The notes: generated by a model not told the origin, from the sequence alone. 64,000 nucleotides of DNA from Aureimonas mangrovi (GCF_014058705.1 NZ_CP059692.1:3043001-3107000); one strand, 5' to 3'. Shown: positions 51,166 to 59,287, counted from the first letter of the stretch. Translations and numbers: made by a program.

Positions 51166-51948
51166 TTGGCCGACGCGAGCAGCATCCCCCGGCAGTTCCC
51201 CCAACCCCGGCCCGATGACGGGTCGATCGTCTACCGCCGGGCCGTCGAGCGCGAGGAACTGGAGGCGATCTACCGGCTGCGCTACCAGTGCTACCGCGCC
51301 GAAGAGTTCATTCCCGCACGCGCCGACGGGCGCTTCTCCGACAAATACGACGACGACCCCAACGCCTTCGTCTTCGGCGTCGAGCACGATAGCGCGCTGG
51401 TCGCCTCCATTCGCCTGCACATCATTTCCGCCGAGATGCCCTTCGGCGCCGCGCTCGATGTCTACCCCGACATCATCGGCCCGGCGATCGACCGCGGCGA
51501 AACCTTCGTCGACCCCTCCCGCTTCGTGGTGGACCGCTCAATGCGCCGCGCGATGGGGCAGATGCCCTTCGCCACCGTGCGTCTTGCGGCGATGGCGGCC
51601 GAGCATTTCGAGACCGACCACGTGCTCGCCACCGTGCGGCTGGAGCACATCCCGTTCTACCGGCGCTTCTGCGACATGGAACTGGTGACCGAGCCGCGCT
51701 CCTATCCCGGCCTCATCCGCCCGCTGGCGCTGATGGCCGGGCGCTCCTGCGATATCCGCGAGAGCGTCTACCCGCGCCAGAGCCATTTCGCCTCGACGCA
51801 TCGGGACCGCATCCGCCTGTTCGGACTGTCACGCATGATCGGCCTCGGCATGGCCGACCCGCCGGCCTTCAACGACAACACCGTTGCCGCGTCGCGCAGG
51901 CCTTCGGGTCATGCGAAGAACACGGAAGGCGGGAGCGGGTCGGACTGA
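51166..51948 (+). CDS. FeeM-like N-acyl amino acid synthase (GNAT fold)
   Basis: This 260-residue protein matches the pattern of the FeeM catalytic-core family, which moves an acyl chain from acyl carrier protein to an amino acid such as tyrosine. Marker stretches are AIYRLRYQCYRAEEFIP (35-50), GRFSDKYDDDPNAFVFGV (55-72), LVASIRLHII (78-87), FVDPSRFVVD (114-123) and TVRLEHIPFYRRF (156-168). The fold is also shared by acyl-homoserine lactone synthases. The start is a TTG with a strong AGGAG box eight bases upstream. The product is not known. It lies 81 bases after the GGDEF/EAL gene and is convergent with the asparaginase gene. Confidence 0.8.
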   Translation: MADASSIPRQFPQPRPDDGSIVYRRAVEREELEAIYRLRYQCYRAEEFIPARADGRFSDKYDDDPNAFVFGVEHDSALVASIRLHIISAEMPFGAALDVYPDIIGPAIDRGETFVDPSRFVVDRSMRRAMGQMPFATVRLAAMAAEHFETDHVLATVRLEHIPFYRRFCDMELVTEPRSYPGLIRPLALMAGRSCDIRESVYPRQSHFASTHRDRIRLFGLSRMIGLGMADPPAFNDNTVAASRRPSGHAKNTEGGSGSD

Positions 51949-51978
51949 CGAGACTGTCGAGGGTCCGAAGGCGCCTCG

Positions 51979-52018
51979 CACACCGCTGCAAGGCGCTCTT
52001 CGACGAACGTGCGGTGTG
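51979..52018. terminator. possible terminator between convergent genes
   Basis: An 8-bp stem (cacaccgc 51979-51986 / gcggtgtg 52011-52018) with a 24-base loop lies in the 73-base gap between the FeeM-like gene and the asparaginase gene. The long loop and lack of T tract make it weak; no better structure was seen there. Confidence 0.3.
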
Positions 52019-52021
52019 ACC

Positions 52022-53023
52022 TCAGGCGCGCCGCACGCGGATTTCACCGACCTCGCGACCCTCCCAGTTCTTCAGCGTGCGCCGGGCCATCGCGTCGTAG
52101 CGCTCGGCGAGAGCGGGTTCGCTTTCGCGCAGCATCTCGGCAAGGAGATGAGCCACCGCCGCCTCGGCCGCGCGGGACGTGCCGTCCTGCGCCTTCAGGG
52201 CGAAGCCGAGGCCGAGTTCGGGCACAGCGCCGCAGAAGACACCCTCCGCACCGGTCTTGGCGAAGACGCGGCCGGGCGCCGCTTCCATCAGGGTGAGGCA
52301 CGCGCGGCCGGTGCCTGACATCAGCCAGGGCTCGGCCATGCACGCTTCGATGAGCCGGCGTCCGGCCGCAAGACGTGACGGCTCGGCCCCCTGCCGGGCC
52401 GCGAGCTTGGCAAAGCCGCGGGCAAAGCCGGCAAGCGGGGCGGCGGCCGTCGGGATCGAGCAGCCGTCCGTGCCGCACATGGAGGGCGGCAGCGCAGAGC
52501 CGGTAAGGTCTTCCATCACCGCCAGCGCGCGGCGCTGCACGGGATGCGCCGCCTCGACATAACCGCGCGTCTCCTCGCCGAGATGGACGGCGGTGCAGAG
52601 GAAGCCGGCATGCTTGCCGGAGCAGTTGTTGCCGAGCGGCGTCGGCGCCCCGCCCGTGCGGGCAAGATCGAGCGCGACGGACATGTCGAAGGGCCAGTGG
52701 CAGCCGCATTCGAGTGTGGGTTCGCCTAGGCCGGCACGCTCCAGCATCTCGGCCGCGAGGCGCCGGTGCCCCTCCTCGCCCGAATGGGACGCGCAGGCGA
52801 GAGACAGCTCGCGATTCGTGAAGCCATAAGCGTCGGCAGAGCCGCTTTCCACGAACGGGATCGCCTGGAAGACCTTCACCGCCGAGCGCGGGAAAACGGG
52901 CGTCACGGTATCCCCGTGCGAAAAGACGAGCGCGCCGGCCGCGTCGCAGACGGCCGCCGAGACCCTGTGCAGGCTTTCGACGCGCGCGCCGCGCGTCACC
53001 TCGATCACAAGGGGTTCGGCCAT
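52022..53023 (-). CDS. ReAV-type (class 3) L-asparaginase
   Basis: This 333-residue enzyme of the AnsB/ReAV family from rhizobia is unrelated to the E. coli enzymes and hydrolyses asparagine to aspartate and ammonia. Residues matching the known ReAV active site, each one position lower, are S47 and K50 (PRSAVK), C134 and K137 (NNCSGKHAG) and C188 (GTDGCS). The HSGEEGH stretch is also present. The ATG at 53023 begins MAEPLVIEVTRG; the frame upstream is antisense to other sequence and rejected. Confidence 0.85.
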   Translation of the reverse strand: MAEPLVIEVTRGARVESLHRVSAAVCDAAGALVFSHGDTVTPVFPRSAVKVFQAIPFVESGSADAYGFTNRELSLACASHSGEEGHRRLAAEMLERAGLGEPTLECGCHWPFDMSVALDLARTGGAPTPLGNNCSGKHAGFLCTAVHLGEETRGYVEAAHPVQRRALAVMEDLTGSALPPSMCGTDGCSIPTAAAPLAGFARGFAKLAARQGAEPSRLAAGRRLIEACMAEPWLMSGTGRACLTLMEAAPGRVFAKTGAEGVFCGAVPELGLGFALKAQDGTSRAAEAAVAHLLAEMLRESEPALAERYDAMARRTLKNWEGREVGEIRVRRA

Positions 53024-53114
53024 CGCATCTCTCCGGTCTTGTCGGGCTTCATCGACACGCTTCGTAGAAGATGGCGGGCGGCTCGGCCAGAGGCTCCATC
53101 GGTGGTTGAAACGA

Positions 53115-53150
53115 CGAAGGCCGCCGACCCTTTCGGATCGGCGGCCTTCG
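53115..53150 (-). terminator. strong terminator of the first porin gene
   Basis: A perfect 13-bp stem (53115-53127 with 53138-53150, 10-base loop) lies 36 bases after the porin stop and is GC-rich. On the minus strand it is followed by a short mixed T/C tract. The stem is long enough to protect the abundant porin mRNA at its 3' end. Confidence 0.8.
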
Positions 53151-53186
53151 CTTTGGCTCACGCCGCGAGCGCGGCGCGTGTCCCGC

Positions 53187-53972
53187 TTAGTTGAAGCGGA
53201 ACGAAGCCTTGGCCCACACGGTGTGGAAGTCGAGGTCGTTCGACGAGTTGGTCGAGAAGTCGAACTCACTCGGGCCGCTGGCCTGGGTGTAGTCGACGTT
53301 GAAGTCCGACGAACCGAGGTCGGTGTAGAGGTACTCGACGCCGATCGAGAAGTTCTGCGTCACGAGGTAATCGACGCCACCACCGACGGCGTAGCCGACG
53401 TCATCGGAGTCTTCCGAGTAATCGACGTTATACAGCGCGCCATCGACAATCGCCGTGGACGGGCCAGCAATGTTGCTGTCGATGCTGGCGTAGGCGAGGC
53501 CACCCGTCGCGTAGAGAGCGAAGCGATCGAGCGCAACACCAGCCTTCAGGCGGGCCGTGCCGACGAAATCGATCTCGGACGAGGACGCGACCGAGCCCTG
53601 GATCGAGCCAGGAGCGGCACCCGGGATGTCGTAGAAGGCGACCGACTCGGCGTCGATGTAGTTGATGTCCGCAACGGCACCGAAGATGAAGTTGTTCACC
53701 TGGTAGTCGTAACCGACGTGCACGCCGCCGATGAAGCCGGCGTCGCCGTCGTCGTTACCGCCGACGAAGCCGCTGTCGCCGATGGAGAACGGGCCGGAGT
53801 CCGGGTTGAAGGCGGCGCCAGCCTGGCCACCGACGTAGAAGCCGGTCCAGGTGAAGGCCGGCTCGAAGACGACCGGAGCGGCCGGAGCCATCGGCTCCTC
53901 GTAGATCACGTCAGCGGCCATCGCCGGGGTGACGAAAGCGGCGGACGCCAGAAGCAGAGCGAAACGTTTCAT
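53187..53972 (-). CDS. Omp25/Omp31-like outer-membrane porin, copy 1
   Basis: This 261-residue eight-stranded beta-barrel has a signal peptide (MKRFALLLASAAFVTPAMA) followed by ADVIYEEPMAPAAP and FTWTGFYVGGQAGAAF, the opening strand of the Brucella Omp25/31 family. The barrel ends in the C-terminal signature WAKASFRFN with a terminal aromatic. It is a paralogue of the downstream-coordinate copy. The leader contains an exact CtrA-type site and a long dyad. Confidence 0.92.
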   Translation of the reverse strand: MKRFALLLASAAFVTPAMAADVIYEEPMAPAAPVVFEPAFTWTGFYVGGQAGAAFNPDSGPFSIGDSGFVGGNDDGDAGFIGGVHVGYDYQVNNFIFGAVADINYIDAESVAFYDIPGAAPGSIQGSVASSSEIDFVGTARLKAGVALDRFALYATGGLAYASIDSNIAGPSTAIVDGALYNVDYSEDSDDVGYAVGGGVDYLVTQNFSIGVEYLYTDLGSSDFNVDYTQASGPSEFDFSTNSSNDLDFHTVWAKASFRFN

Positions 53973-54199
53973 GACTGATACTCCAATTGTCGCCTTTGGC
54001 GACGTTCGATCATGCGGGCCGATTGTCGTCGTCCCCCGATGATGTGACCCAGCCCGATTAGGCGGCGGTTGAGGCGAATTATGGTCCGCGCGAGACGAAA
54101 GTAAGCCTCCGTTCCGCGATCCAGACCGTTGTGTGTCAATCCGGCAACAAGGAACCGAACCGACCATCAACGTTCGCAGACAGAAATACTCCGCCAACC

Positions 54200-54214
54200 T
54201 TAAGGACCACTTAA
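54200..54214. promoter_or_regulatory. exact TTAA-N7-TTAA (CtrA-type) site upstream of porin copy 1
   Basis: TTAA at 54200-54203 and TTAA at 54211-54214 are separated by seven bases. The site lies 227 bases before the porin start codon. Omp25-family genes are reported CtrA targets in Brucella, which makes the match more than formal; that link is from general knowledge and not shown here. Confidence 0.6.
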
Positions 54215-54222
54215 ACGGTTGA

Positions 54223-54258
54223 GTTAACGCGATTATTTTGAATCGAAGTCGCGTTAAC
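54223..54258. repeat. 10-bp perfect inverted repeat beside the CtrA-type site
   Basis: GTTAACGCGA (54223-54232) and TCGCGTTAAC (54249-54258) are perfect inverted copies separated by 16 AT-rich bases. The 26-bp spacing between copies and the TTAAC core in each arm suggest two half-sites on nearly the same helix face. It begins nine bases after the exact CtrA-type site. Confidence 0.5.
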
Positions 54259-54280
54259 GATTGGCCTGAGGGCAACGAGA

Positions 54281-54304
54281 AAGGGCGGCCCGGAGGCCGC
54301 CCTT
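54281..54304 (-). terminator. terminator of the second porin gene
   Basis: A perfect 10-bp stem (aagggcggcc / ggccgccctt, 4-base loop) lies 28 bases after the stop of copy 2, followed on the minus strand by TCTCG. GC-rich and compact, it should terminate efficiently. Confidence 0.82.
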
Positions 54305-54332
54305 CCATCACGAACTGTGTCTTTCGACGACC

Positions 54333-55181
54333 TTAGTTGAAGCGGTAGGAGAGCTTCGCCGTGATCGTGTGGAAGTCGAAGTCGCCGCCCGACGTGAAGG
54401 CGGTGAACTCGCCATTGGCGTTCGCGCCGTTCGTCGTCGAACCGTCGAACGGGCCGCCGTCCAGGACGGTGAGCGAGTCGCCGCCGCCGAGGTTGGTGTA
54501 GAGGTACTCGGCACCGAACGAGAGGTTCTCGGTGAGCTTCACCTCCATGCCGCCGCCGACGGAGTAGCCCCAGTCGTCCTCGCCCTCGTAGACGTTGGCC
54601 GGACGACCCGCCGCACCGACGACAGCCGGGCTGTTGGTCGAGAAACCGTAATCGACCTCACCGTAGGCGACACCACCGGTGACGTAAGCGAGCGCCATCG
54701 GCGTGATCAGGTAACCGGCGCGCAGACGAGCGGTCGCCAGGTAATCCAGGCTGCGCTCGGCCTCGTAGAAGGCGGGCGTGTTCGAGAAGGAGTTCTGGTT
54801 CACCGCGATGTCCATCGCGTTGATGTCCAGGATCGCGCCGACGACGAAGTCGTTGATCTGGTAGTCGTAACCGATATGCGCGCCGCCGATGAAGCCGGAG
54901 TCGAACGAGGAGTCGAACGAGCTGCCGAAGGCGCCGGCGATCGAGCCGCCAGCCAAGCCCGGAACGGGCGTGTCGTTGCCGAAGGAGGCGAAGATGCCCT
55001 GGTCGTCAGGGCTCGACGGGTTGAAGGCGCCGCCGGCCTGGAGACCGAGGTAGAGGCCGGTCCAGCCGGACGCGACCGGAGCGATCGCCACGGGAGCCAT
55101 CGGCTCTTCATAGATGACGTCCGCAGCGAGGGCCGGTGCCGAGAAGGCGGTGGCAGCGAGAAGAAGAGCAATGCGCTTCAT
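54333..55181 (-). CDS. Omp25/Omp31-like outer-membrane porin, copy 2
   Basis: This 282-residue protein has the same architecture as copy 1: signal peptide (MKRIALLLAATAFSAPALA), ADVIYEEPMAPVAI, the first strand GWTGLYLGLQAGGAFNPSS, and the final TAKLSYRFN. It has longer extracellular loops (about 50-75 and 225-260). The two genes are head-to-tail and probably arose by tandem duplication, now strongly diverged in the loops. Each has its own terminator, so they are separate transcripts. Confidence 0.92.
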   Translation of the reverse strand: MKRIALLLAATAFSAPALAADVIYEEPMAPVAIAPVASGWTGLYLGLQAGGAFNPSSPDDQGIFASFGNDTPVPGLAGGSIAGAFGSSFDSSFDSGFIGGAHIGYDYQINDFVVGAILDINAMDIAVNQNSFSNTPAFYEAERSLDYLATARLRAGYLITPMALAYVTGGVAYGEVDYGFSTNSPAVVGAAGRPANVYEGEDDWGYSVGGGMEVKLTENLSFGAEYLYTNLGGGDSLTVLDGGPFDGSTTNGANANGEFTAFTSGGDFDFHTITAKLSYRFN

Positions 55182-55646
55182 GACCGATACTCCATCGGGC
55201 GCCTTGTTTCCGCGCCCCGTTTGTGAGGGGAAGGTCGTGCTTTCGCAGTGAAGCGATCACCCCGCCTTCCGATGACGAGAAGATGCGCCCGTCACATTCG
55301 ATCAGCAATGGGGGGCGTTGCGCGGTGGATACAGGCTGTTGCATCGGAGCCACTCCGCTCACGAGCGCGGGATCTGCAACTGGCGAACTAAATGACTGAC
55401 TTGTTTGATCTTTTTGAAAAAAAACGACCTCCTGTCGCCGGTCGCCAGCGCTTTCACGCAAGTGTCATCCAGCAAAATGACCTCGGCCATGCATCCGAAA
55501 CGGTTCGGAAACGTTCACGCGGCCGCAATGCAGCGGGAGTACCGTCCTCGGCCCCCAAACGCGGCCTTGCACATGAAACCGAGCGCCGGAATCGAAAAAG
55601 GCCGGGCTCACCGCCCGGCCTTCCCGTTCCTGCCGCGCCTGTCGGT
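55182..55646. other. intergenic region between porin copy 2 and the aldolase gene
   Basis: The 465 bases hold the promoter side of porin copy 2 (about 55182-55400) and the terminator of the aldolase gene at its far end. A poly-A/T stretch (55405-55425) marks the AT-richest part. The frames crossing it show no family resemblance and no ribosome site and are not called. Space exists for a small RNA at about 55430-55590, but nothing specific supports one. Confidence 0.4.
55595..55622 (-). terminator. terminator of fbaB
   Basis: A 10-bp stem (aaggccgggc / gcccggcctt, 5-base loop) lies 24 bases after the aldolase stop. On the minus strand the stem is followed by three more T residues. Good intrinsic terminator. 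Confidence 0.85.
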
Positions 55647-56558
55647 TCAGGCGTAGATGTCCATCACCTCACCGAGAAGCTTCAAGGCATCTTCCTTCGA
55701 GCGCTGGAAGGAGTTGCGGCCGATGATCGAGCCGTTGCCGCCGCCCTCGCGGATGGCCCGCACCTCGTCGAGAAGCTCGTGCGTGTTCTTGGCCGCCCCG
55801 CCGGAGAAGACCACGATGCGCTTGCCGGCGAAGGACGCCTGCATGACGTGGCGCACGCGGTCGGCCTGCGAGACGTGCGGGATCTCGTTCTTCTCGTAGG
55901 TCGCTTTGGCTTCCGGCAGATCGACGTGGTCGCTCGGCAGCTTCACCTTGATAATGGTGGCTCCCATCAGCGCCGCCATGTGCGCGGCATAGGCGATGAT
56001 ATCGAAGCCCGTCTCGCCCTCCTTCGTGACCTTGCCGCCGCGCGGATAGGACCACACGACCGTCATCAGGCCACGGCTCTTGGCGTAGAGCGTGATCTCG
56101 CGCAGTTCCTCCATCATGTCGTAGGAGGCATCCGCGCCCGGATAGATGGTGAAGCCGACACCGACGCAGCCGAGGCGAAGCGCATCCTCCACGGTGCCCG
56201 TCAGCGCCTGGTCCTGGGTCTTCACCAGCGAGTTGCCGGAGTTCAGCTTGAGGATCAGGGGCACTTCGCCGGCAAAGGTGTCCGCGCCCTGCTCGAGAAG
56301 ACCGAGCGGCGCAGCATAGCCCGAGACGCCCGATTCGATCGCGAGTTCATAGAGATAATGCGGGTCGTAGGCGACCGGGTTGGGCGCGAAGGAGCGGGCC
56401 GGGCCATGCTCGAAGCCCTGGTCCACGGGAAGAATGACGAGGCGGCCGGTGCCGGCGAGGCGCCCGTGCATCAGCAGACGGGAAAGGTTGGCCTTCAGGC
56501 CCGGCGTTTCGCCTTCGTACCAGGACAGGATCTTGCGAACGGTATCGGTTCTCAGCAT
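55647..56558 (-). CDS. fbaB: class I fructose-bisphosphate aldolase (DhnA type)
   Basis: This 303-residue Schiff-base aldolase of the FbaB/DhnA family splits fructose 1,6-bisphosphate. The early ILPVDQGFEHGPARSF block, the GFTIYPGADASYDMM block and the lysine stretch TIIKVKLPSD fit the family. The glycine-rich phosphate site (VFSGGAAKN, GGNGSIIGRNSFQR) is at the end. The ATG at 56558 (MLRTDTVRKILSWYEGE) matches the usual start; 18 upstream codons are open. Confidence 0.92.
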   Translation of the reverse strand: MLRTDTVRKILSWYEGETPGLKANLSRLLMHGRLAGTGRLVILPVDQGFEHGPARSFAPNPVAYDPHYLYELAIESGVSGYAAPLGLLEQGADTFAGEVPLILKLNSGNSLVKTQDQALTGTVEDALRLGCVGVGFTIYPGADASYDMMEELREITLYAKSRGLMTVVWSYPRGGKVTKEGETGFDIIAYAAHMAALMGATIIKVKLPSDHVDLPEAKATYEKNEIPHVSQADRVRHVMQASFAGKRIVVFSGGAAKNTHELLDEVRAIREGGGNGSIIGRNSFQRSKEDALKLLGEVMDIYA

Positions 56559-56779
56559 GGGGCCTCTCGGTTCGATATCGCTGACGCGATCGCACGCGGA
56601 CGTCCGCCGCATGCTTCGGCAAAGCTTTTGCGGGGCGCGGACGGGATCGGCAACCCTCCGGGCACCTCACCATCGCATTTATATCGGTTCAAAAGCAGGA
56701 GGATGACAATTCTCCCTCCCCGCACGCAACCGGGGAGCCGGTGACGAGTTGCAGGAGATGGGAGGCGACGAGGTCCGCC

Positions 56780-57088
56780 ATGGCCAAGCTCGACGACATG
56801 CCGCGCGGATTCGGGATTGATCCCGCGGTCTTCGCGCGCCCGCAGAAGCCGGCCGCCTCCGAGCCCCTGCGCCAGGGGCAGCAGCCCGAAACCCGGCAGG
56901 TTGATCGCGCCGAACGTCTTCGGGCGGCTCGGCGGCACAGGGATCGCCTCATCGCCGGGATCGAACACGGATTCGAGGTCGAAGGTGAGATCGCCCAGGA
57001 ACCGAGGCCGCGCCCGTCGATCATGCTGATCTCTCTGACCGTAGGCCTGGTGATCGCCGGCGCTACGCTGGCTCTGGAGTGGTTCTGA
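56780..57088 (+). CDS. small tail-anchored hypothetical protein
   Basis: This 102-residue protein is not recognised. It starts MAKLDDMPRGFGIDPAVFARPQ, has an Arg/Glu-rich helical middle (about 35-70), and ends with one membrane helix (about 80-102, IMLISLTVGLVIAGATLALEWF) followed by the stop. This is a tail-anchor layout. A GACGAGG box lies 6 bases before the ATG at 56780. The opposite strand is also open but less protein-like. Confidence 0.55.
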   Translation: MAKLDDMPRGFGIDPAVFARPQKPAASEPLRQGQQPETRQVDRAERLRAARRHRDRLIAGIEHGFEVEGEIAQEPRPRPSIMLISLTVGLVIAGATLALEWF

Positions 57089-57281
57089 GGCGGCATCACC
57101 TTCCTTTCGCGCGGCAAACGCGAACGCGCGCGTGGTGCATGAATGAGCCTCGACAAGACCCTCGCAAGCTGCTATCGACGCATCCGCTTGCGGATCGGTG
57201 ACTTTCCGCACGGGGCCTTTCTCGTTTTCGACCGGGCCTCCATCGTCCAGGCGAAAACTTTTGTAGAAACGGAATCGACCC
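57089..57281 (+). promoter_or_regulatory. 5' region of rpsU
   Basis: The 193 bases before rpsU contain a short dyad ATCCGC-TT-GCGGAT around 57182-57195 and an AT-richer stretch (57250-57275) just before the gene that probably includes the ribosome site. No clear sigma-70 pair was found. No coding frame is supported. Confidence 0.35.
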
Positions 57282-57515
57282 TTGCAGGTACTCGTTCGCG
57301 ACAACAACGTCGATCAGGCGCTCCGGGCGCTGAAGAAGAAGATGCAGCGCGAAGGCATCTTCCGCGAGATGAAGATGCGCAACTTCTTCGAGAAGCCGTC
57401 CGAGCGTCGTGCTCGCGAGAAGGCCGAAGCCGTTCGCCGCGCTCGCAAGCTGGCCCGCAAGCGCGCGCAGCGCGAAGGCCTCATTCCTGGTGGTCGTCCG
57501 GCGCCGACGCGCTGA
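57282..57515 (+). CDS. rpsU: 30S ribosomal protein bS21
   Basis: This 77-residue basic ribosomal protein of the small subunit starts at a TTG and reads [25 protein letters not shown], the standard alphaproteobacterial bS21 opening. The Arg/Lys-rich C-terminus ([19 protein letters not shown]) follows. bS21 lies near the anti-Shine-Dalgarno region and affects initiation. The TTG start has no ATG alternative nearby in frame before the conserved sequence. A strong terminator follows. Confidence 0.95.
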   Translation: MQVLVRDNNVDQALRALKKKMQREGIFREMKMRNFFEKPSERRAREKAEAVRRARKLARKRAQREGLIPGGRPAPTR

Positions 57516-57551
57516 AAGCACTCCTGGCCGCTTCGACGGCTTGCACTGACG

Positions 57552-57586
57552 AATGGCGGGGACCCGAGTGGTCCGCCGCCATTTTT
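57552..57586 (+). terminator. terminator of rpsU
   Basis: Nested stems AATGGCGG/CCGCCATT and GGACC/GGTCC (57552-57583), interrupted by a single unpaired G, are followed by TTT. It lies 37 bases after the rpsU stop and is one of the strongest plus-strand terminators here. Confidence 0.88.
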
Positions 57587-57794
57587 CGTGTCGGCGGATT
57601 TTCGCGTCGGTCGGCCAATGGTTTATCCGCGGCTACGCCCTTGCCGGATCGCGGCGGATGGGTAGATTCGCATCCGGGGGTCGCGGCGCGAAAGACGCTT
57701 CAGACTTGCCTTATGAACCCGGCATCGCCGCAAGCGGCCGTATCGGGACAATGATCTTGGGGCCCGCACCGCCCCGGCGAAGGAGTCTGCCCGC

Positions 57795-58664
57795 GTGAGC
57801 GCCATCCTGTCCTCGAAAATCGACGCCCCCCTCGCCTTCAACCTCCTGCGCACTGCCGGCTTCGCGGCGGCCTGCGGGCTTCTGGCGGCCTGCCAGTCGG
57901 CCAACGGCCCGGCGCTTCAACAGGTGATCAACATCGATCAGGCGCAGGCCTCCAGCGAGAACATCGCATCACTGACGGCTGCGGTGAACGCCAACCCGCA
58001 GAACCCGGAACCCTACAATGTGCGTGGCAGCGCCTATGCACGCGGCGGCGACAATCGCCGCGCTCTCGAAGACTTCTCGACGGCGATCCAGCTCGATCCG
58101 AACTTCTATCAGGCCTATGCCAACCGCGCCCTTGTCTATCGCCAGACGGGAGACAGCGTGCGCGCGGTCGAGGACTACAATCGCGCGATCCAGATCAACG
58201 CGAACTACGACACTGCCTATATCGGGCGCGGCAACATCTACCGGCTGGCCGGCCGCAACCGCGAAGCGTTGTCGGACTTTCAACGCGCGATCGATCTGAA
58301 CACCACCGATCCGCGCGCCTACCACAATCGCGGCCTGCTCTACCAGATCGACGGCCAGCACCGGCAGGCGATCGAGGACTTCTCGTCCGCGATCTCGATC
58401 AACGCCAATGCCCCCGAGCCCTATTCCGGGCGCGCCGTATCGTATCTTGCGCTCGGCAACACCGAGGATGCGCGCGACGACATCAACCGGGCGCTGACGC
58501 TCGACAACAACCGCGCGGAGTTCTGGGCCAATCAGGGCATCATTCTCGAGGCGATCGGCGGCGAGAACGAGCGTGCCCGCAACGCCTTCGCGCGCGCCGC
58601 GCAGCTTGACCCGAACTACCGTCCGGCCCGTGACGGCCTCGCACGTCTCGGCGGCGGGGTCTGA
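57795..58664 (+). CDS. TPR-repeat lipoprotein
   Basis: This 289-residue protein with a GTG start has a lipoprotein signal with lipobox LAAC (C33). At least six tetratricopeptide repeats follow (about 65-285; repeated A-Y-x-N-R-G/ALEDFSxAIxLDP pattern). Such NlpI-like proteins act as adaptors in the periplasm, for example for proteases or cell-wall enzymes. No partner gene is evident. It is followed by the DUF992 gene after 89 bases in the same direction. Confidence 0.88.
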   Translation: MSAILSSKIDAPLAFNLLRTAGFAAACGLLAACQSANGPALQQVINIDQAQASSENIASLTAAVNANPQNPEPYNVRGSAYARGGDNRRALEDFSTAIQLDPNFYQAYANRALVYRQTGDSVRAVEDYNRAIQINANYDTAYIGRGNIYRLAGRNREALSDFQRAIDLNTTDPRAYHNRGLLYQIDGQHRQAIEDFSSAISINANAPEPYSGRAVSYLALGNTEDARDDINRALTLDNNRAEFWANQGIILEAIGGENERARNAFARAAQLDPNYRPARDGLARLGGGV

Positions 58665-58753
58665 TCCCTCACCCCCTTTCGCGGCGCCGCGCGCTCCTGA
58701 AACCCTTCGCCCACTCACGAGTTGCAGTGGGCGAGACCTGACGGGAGATATCG

Positions 58754-59287
58754 ATGACGCCGCTTATCCGCTCGACCGCCGTAGCCGCCACCGCCCTCAC
58801 CGGGGCACTGCTCCTCGCTATGCCGCAGGCGCACGCACAGGCCGGCGTCACGCTCGGCGCGCTTACATGCTACAGCGAGGGTTCAACGGGTTACATCATC
58901 GGCTCGTCCGAGAACGTCGCCTGCACGTTCACTCCGGCCAATGACGCGGCCGCCGAAGAAACCTATGTCGGCACGCTGAACCAGTTCGGCCTCGACATCG
59001 GTGTCACCGGCGAAACGGTGATGGAATGGGTCGTACTGGCGGGCTCCGCAGACGTCTACCAGCCGGGAATTCTCGCCGGACGTTATGTCGGCGCGAGCGC
59101 CAATGCCTCCTTCGCGGCCGGTGGGGGTGCCAATCTCCTCGTCGGCAGGCCGTCCGACGGCCTCACTCTCCAGCCGCTGAGCCTTCAGGCGCAGGAAGGC
59201 GTCAACGCCGCCGTCGGGGTGTCGGAGTTCACGATCCAGCCGGCCATGGAAGTGGTCCCCGCACCAAGCGTCGTGGTCGTCGAATAA
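58754..59287 (+). CDS. DUF992 exported protein
   Basis: This 177-residue secreted protein of the DUF992 family, restricted mainly to Hyphomicrobiales and relatives, has a signal peptide ending AQA (about 1-29). The body begins GVTLGALTCYSEGSTGYIIGSS, with the family Cys pair (C39, C56) and QFGLDIGVTGETVMEWVVLA. Function is unknown. It ends before a bidirectional terminator shared with pntB. Confidence 0.88.
   Translation: MTPLIRSTAVAATALTGALLLAMPQAHAQAGVTLGALTCYSEGSTGYIIGSSENVACTFTPANDAAAEETYVGTLNQFGLDIGVTGETVMEWVVLAGSADVYQPGILAGRYVGASANASFAAGGGANLLVGRPSDGLTLQPLSLQAQEGVNAAVGVSEFTIQPAMEVVPAPSVVVVE

Larger units (their letters stand above)
53973..54332 (-). promoter_or_regulatory. porin gene intergenic region
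   Basis: This 360-base gap between the two porin genes holds, in transcription order, the terminator of copy 2 (54281-54304), the dyad at 54223-54258, the exact CtrA-type site at 54200-54214, and about 225 bases of 5' leader and promoter of copy 1. The AT-rich zone 54150-54260 contrasts with the rest. No open frame there looks coding. Confidence 0.6.
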
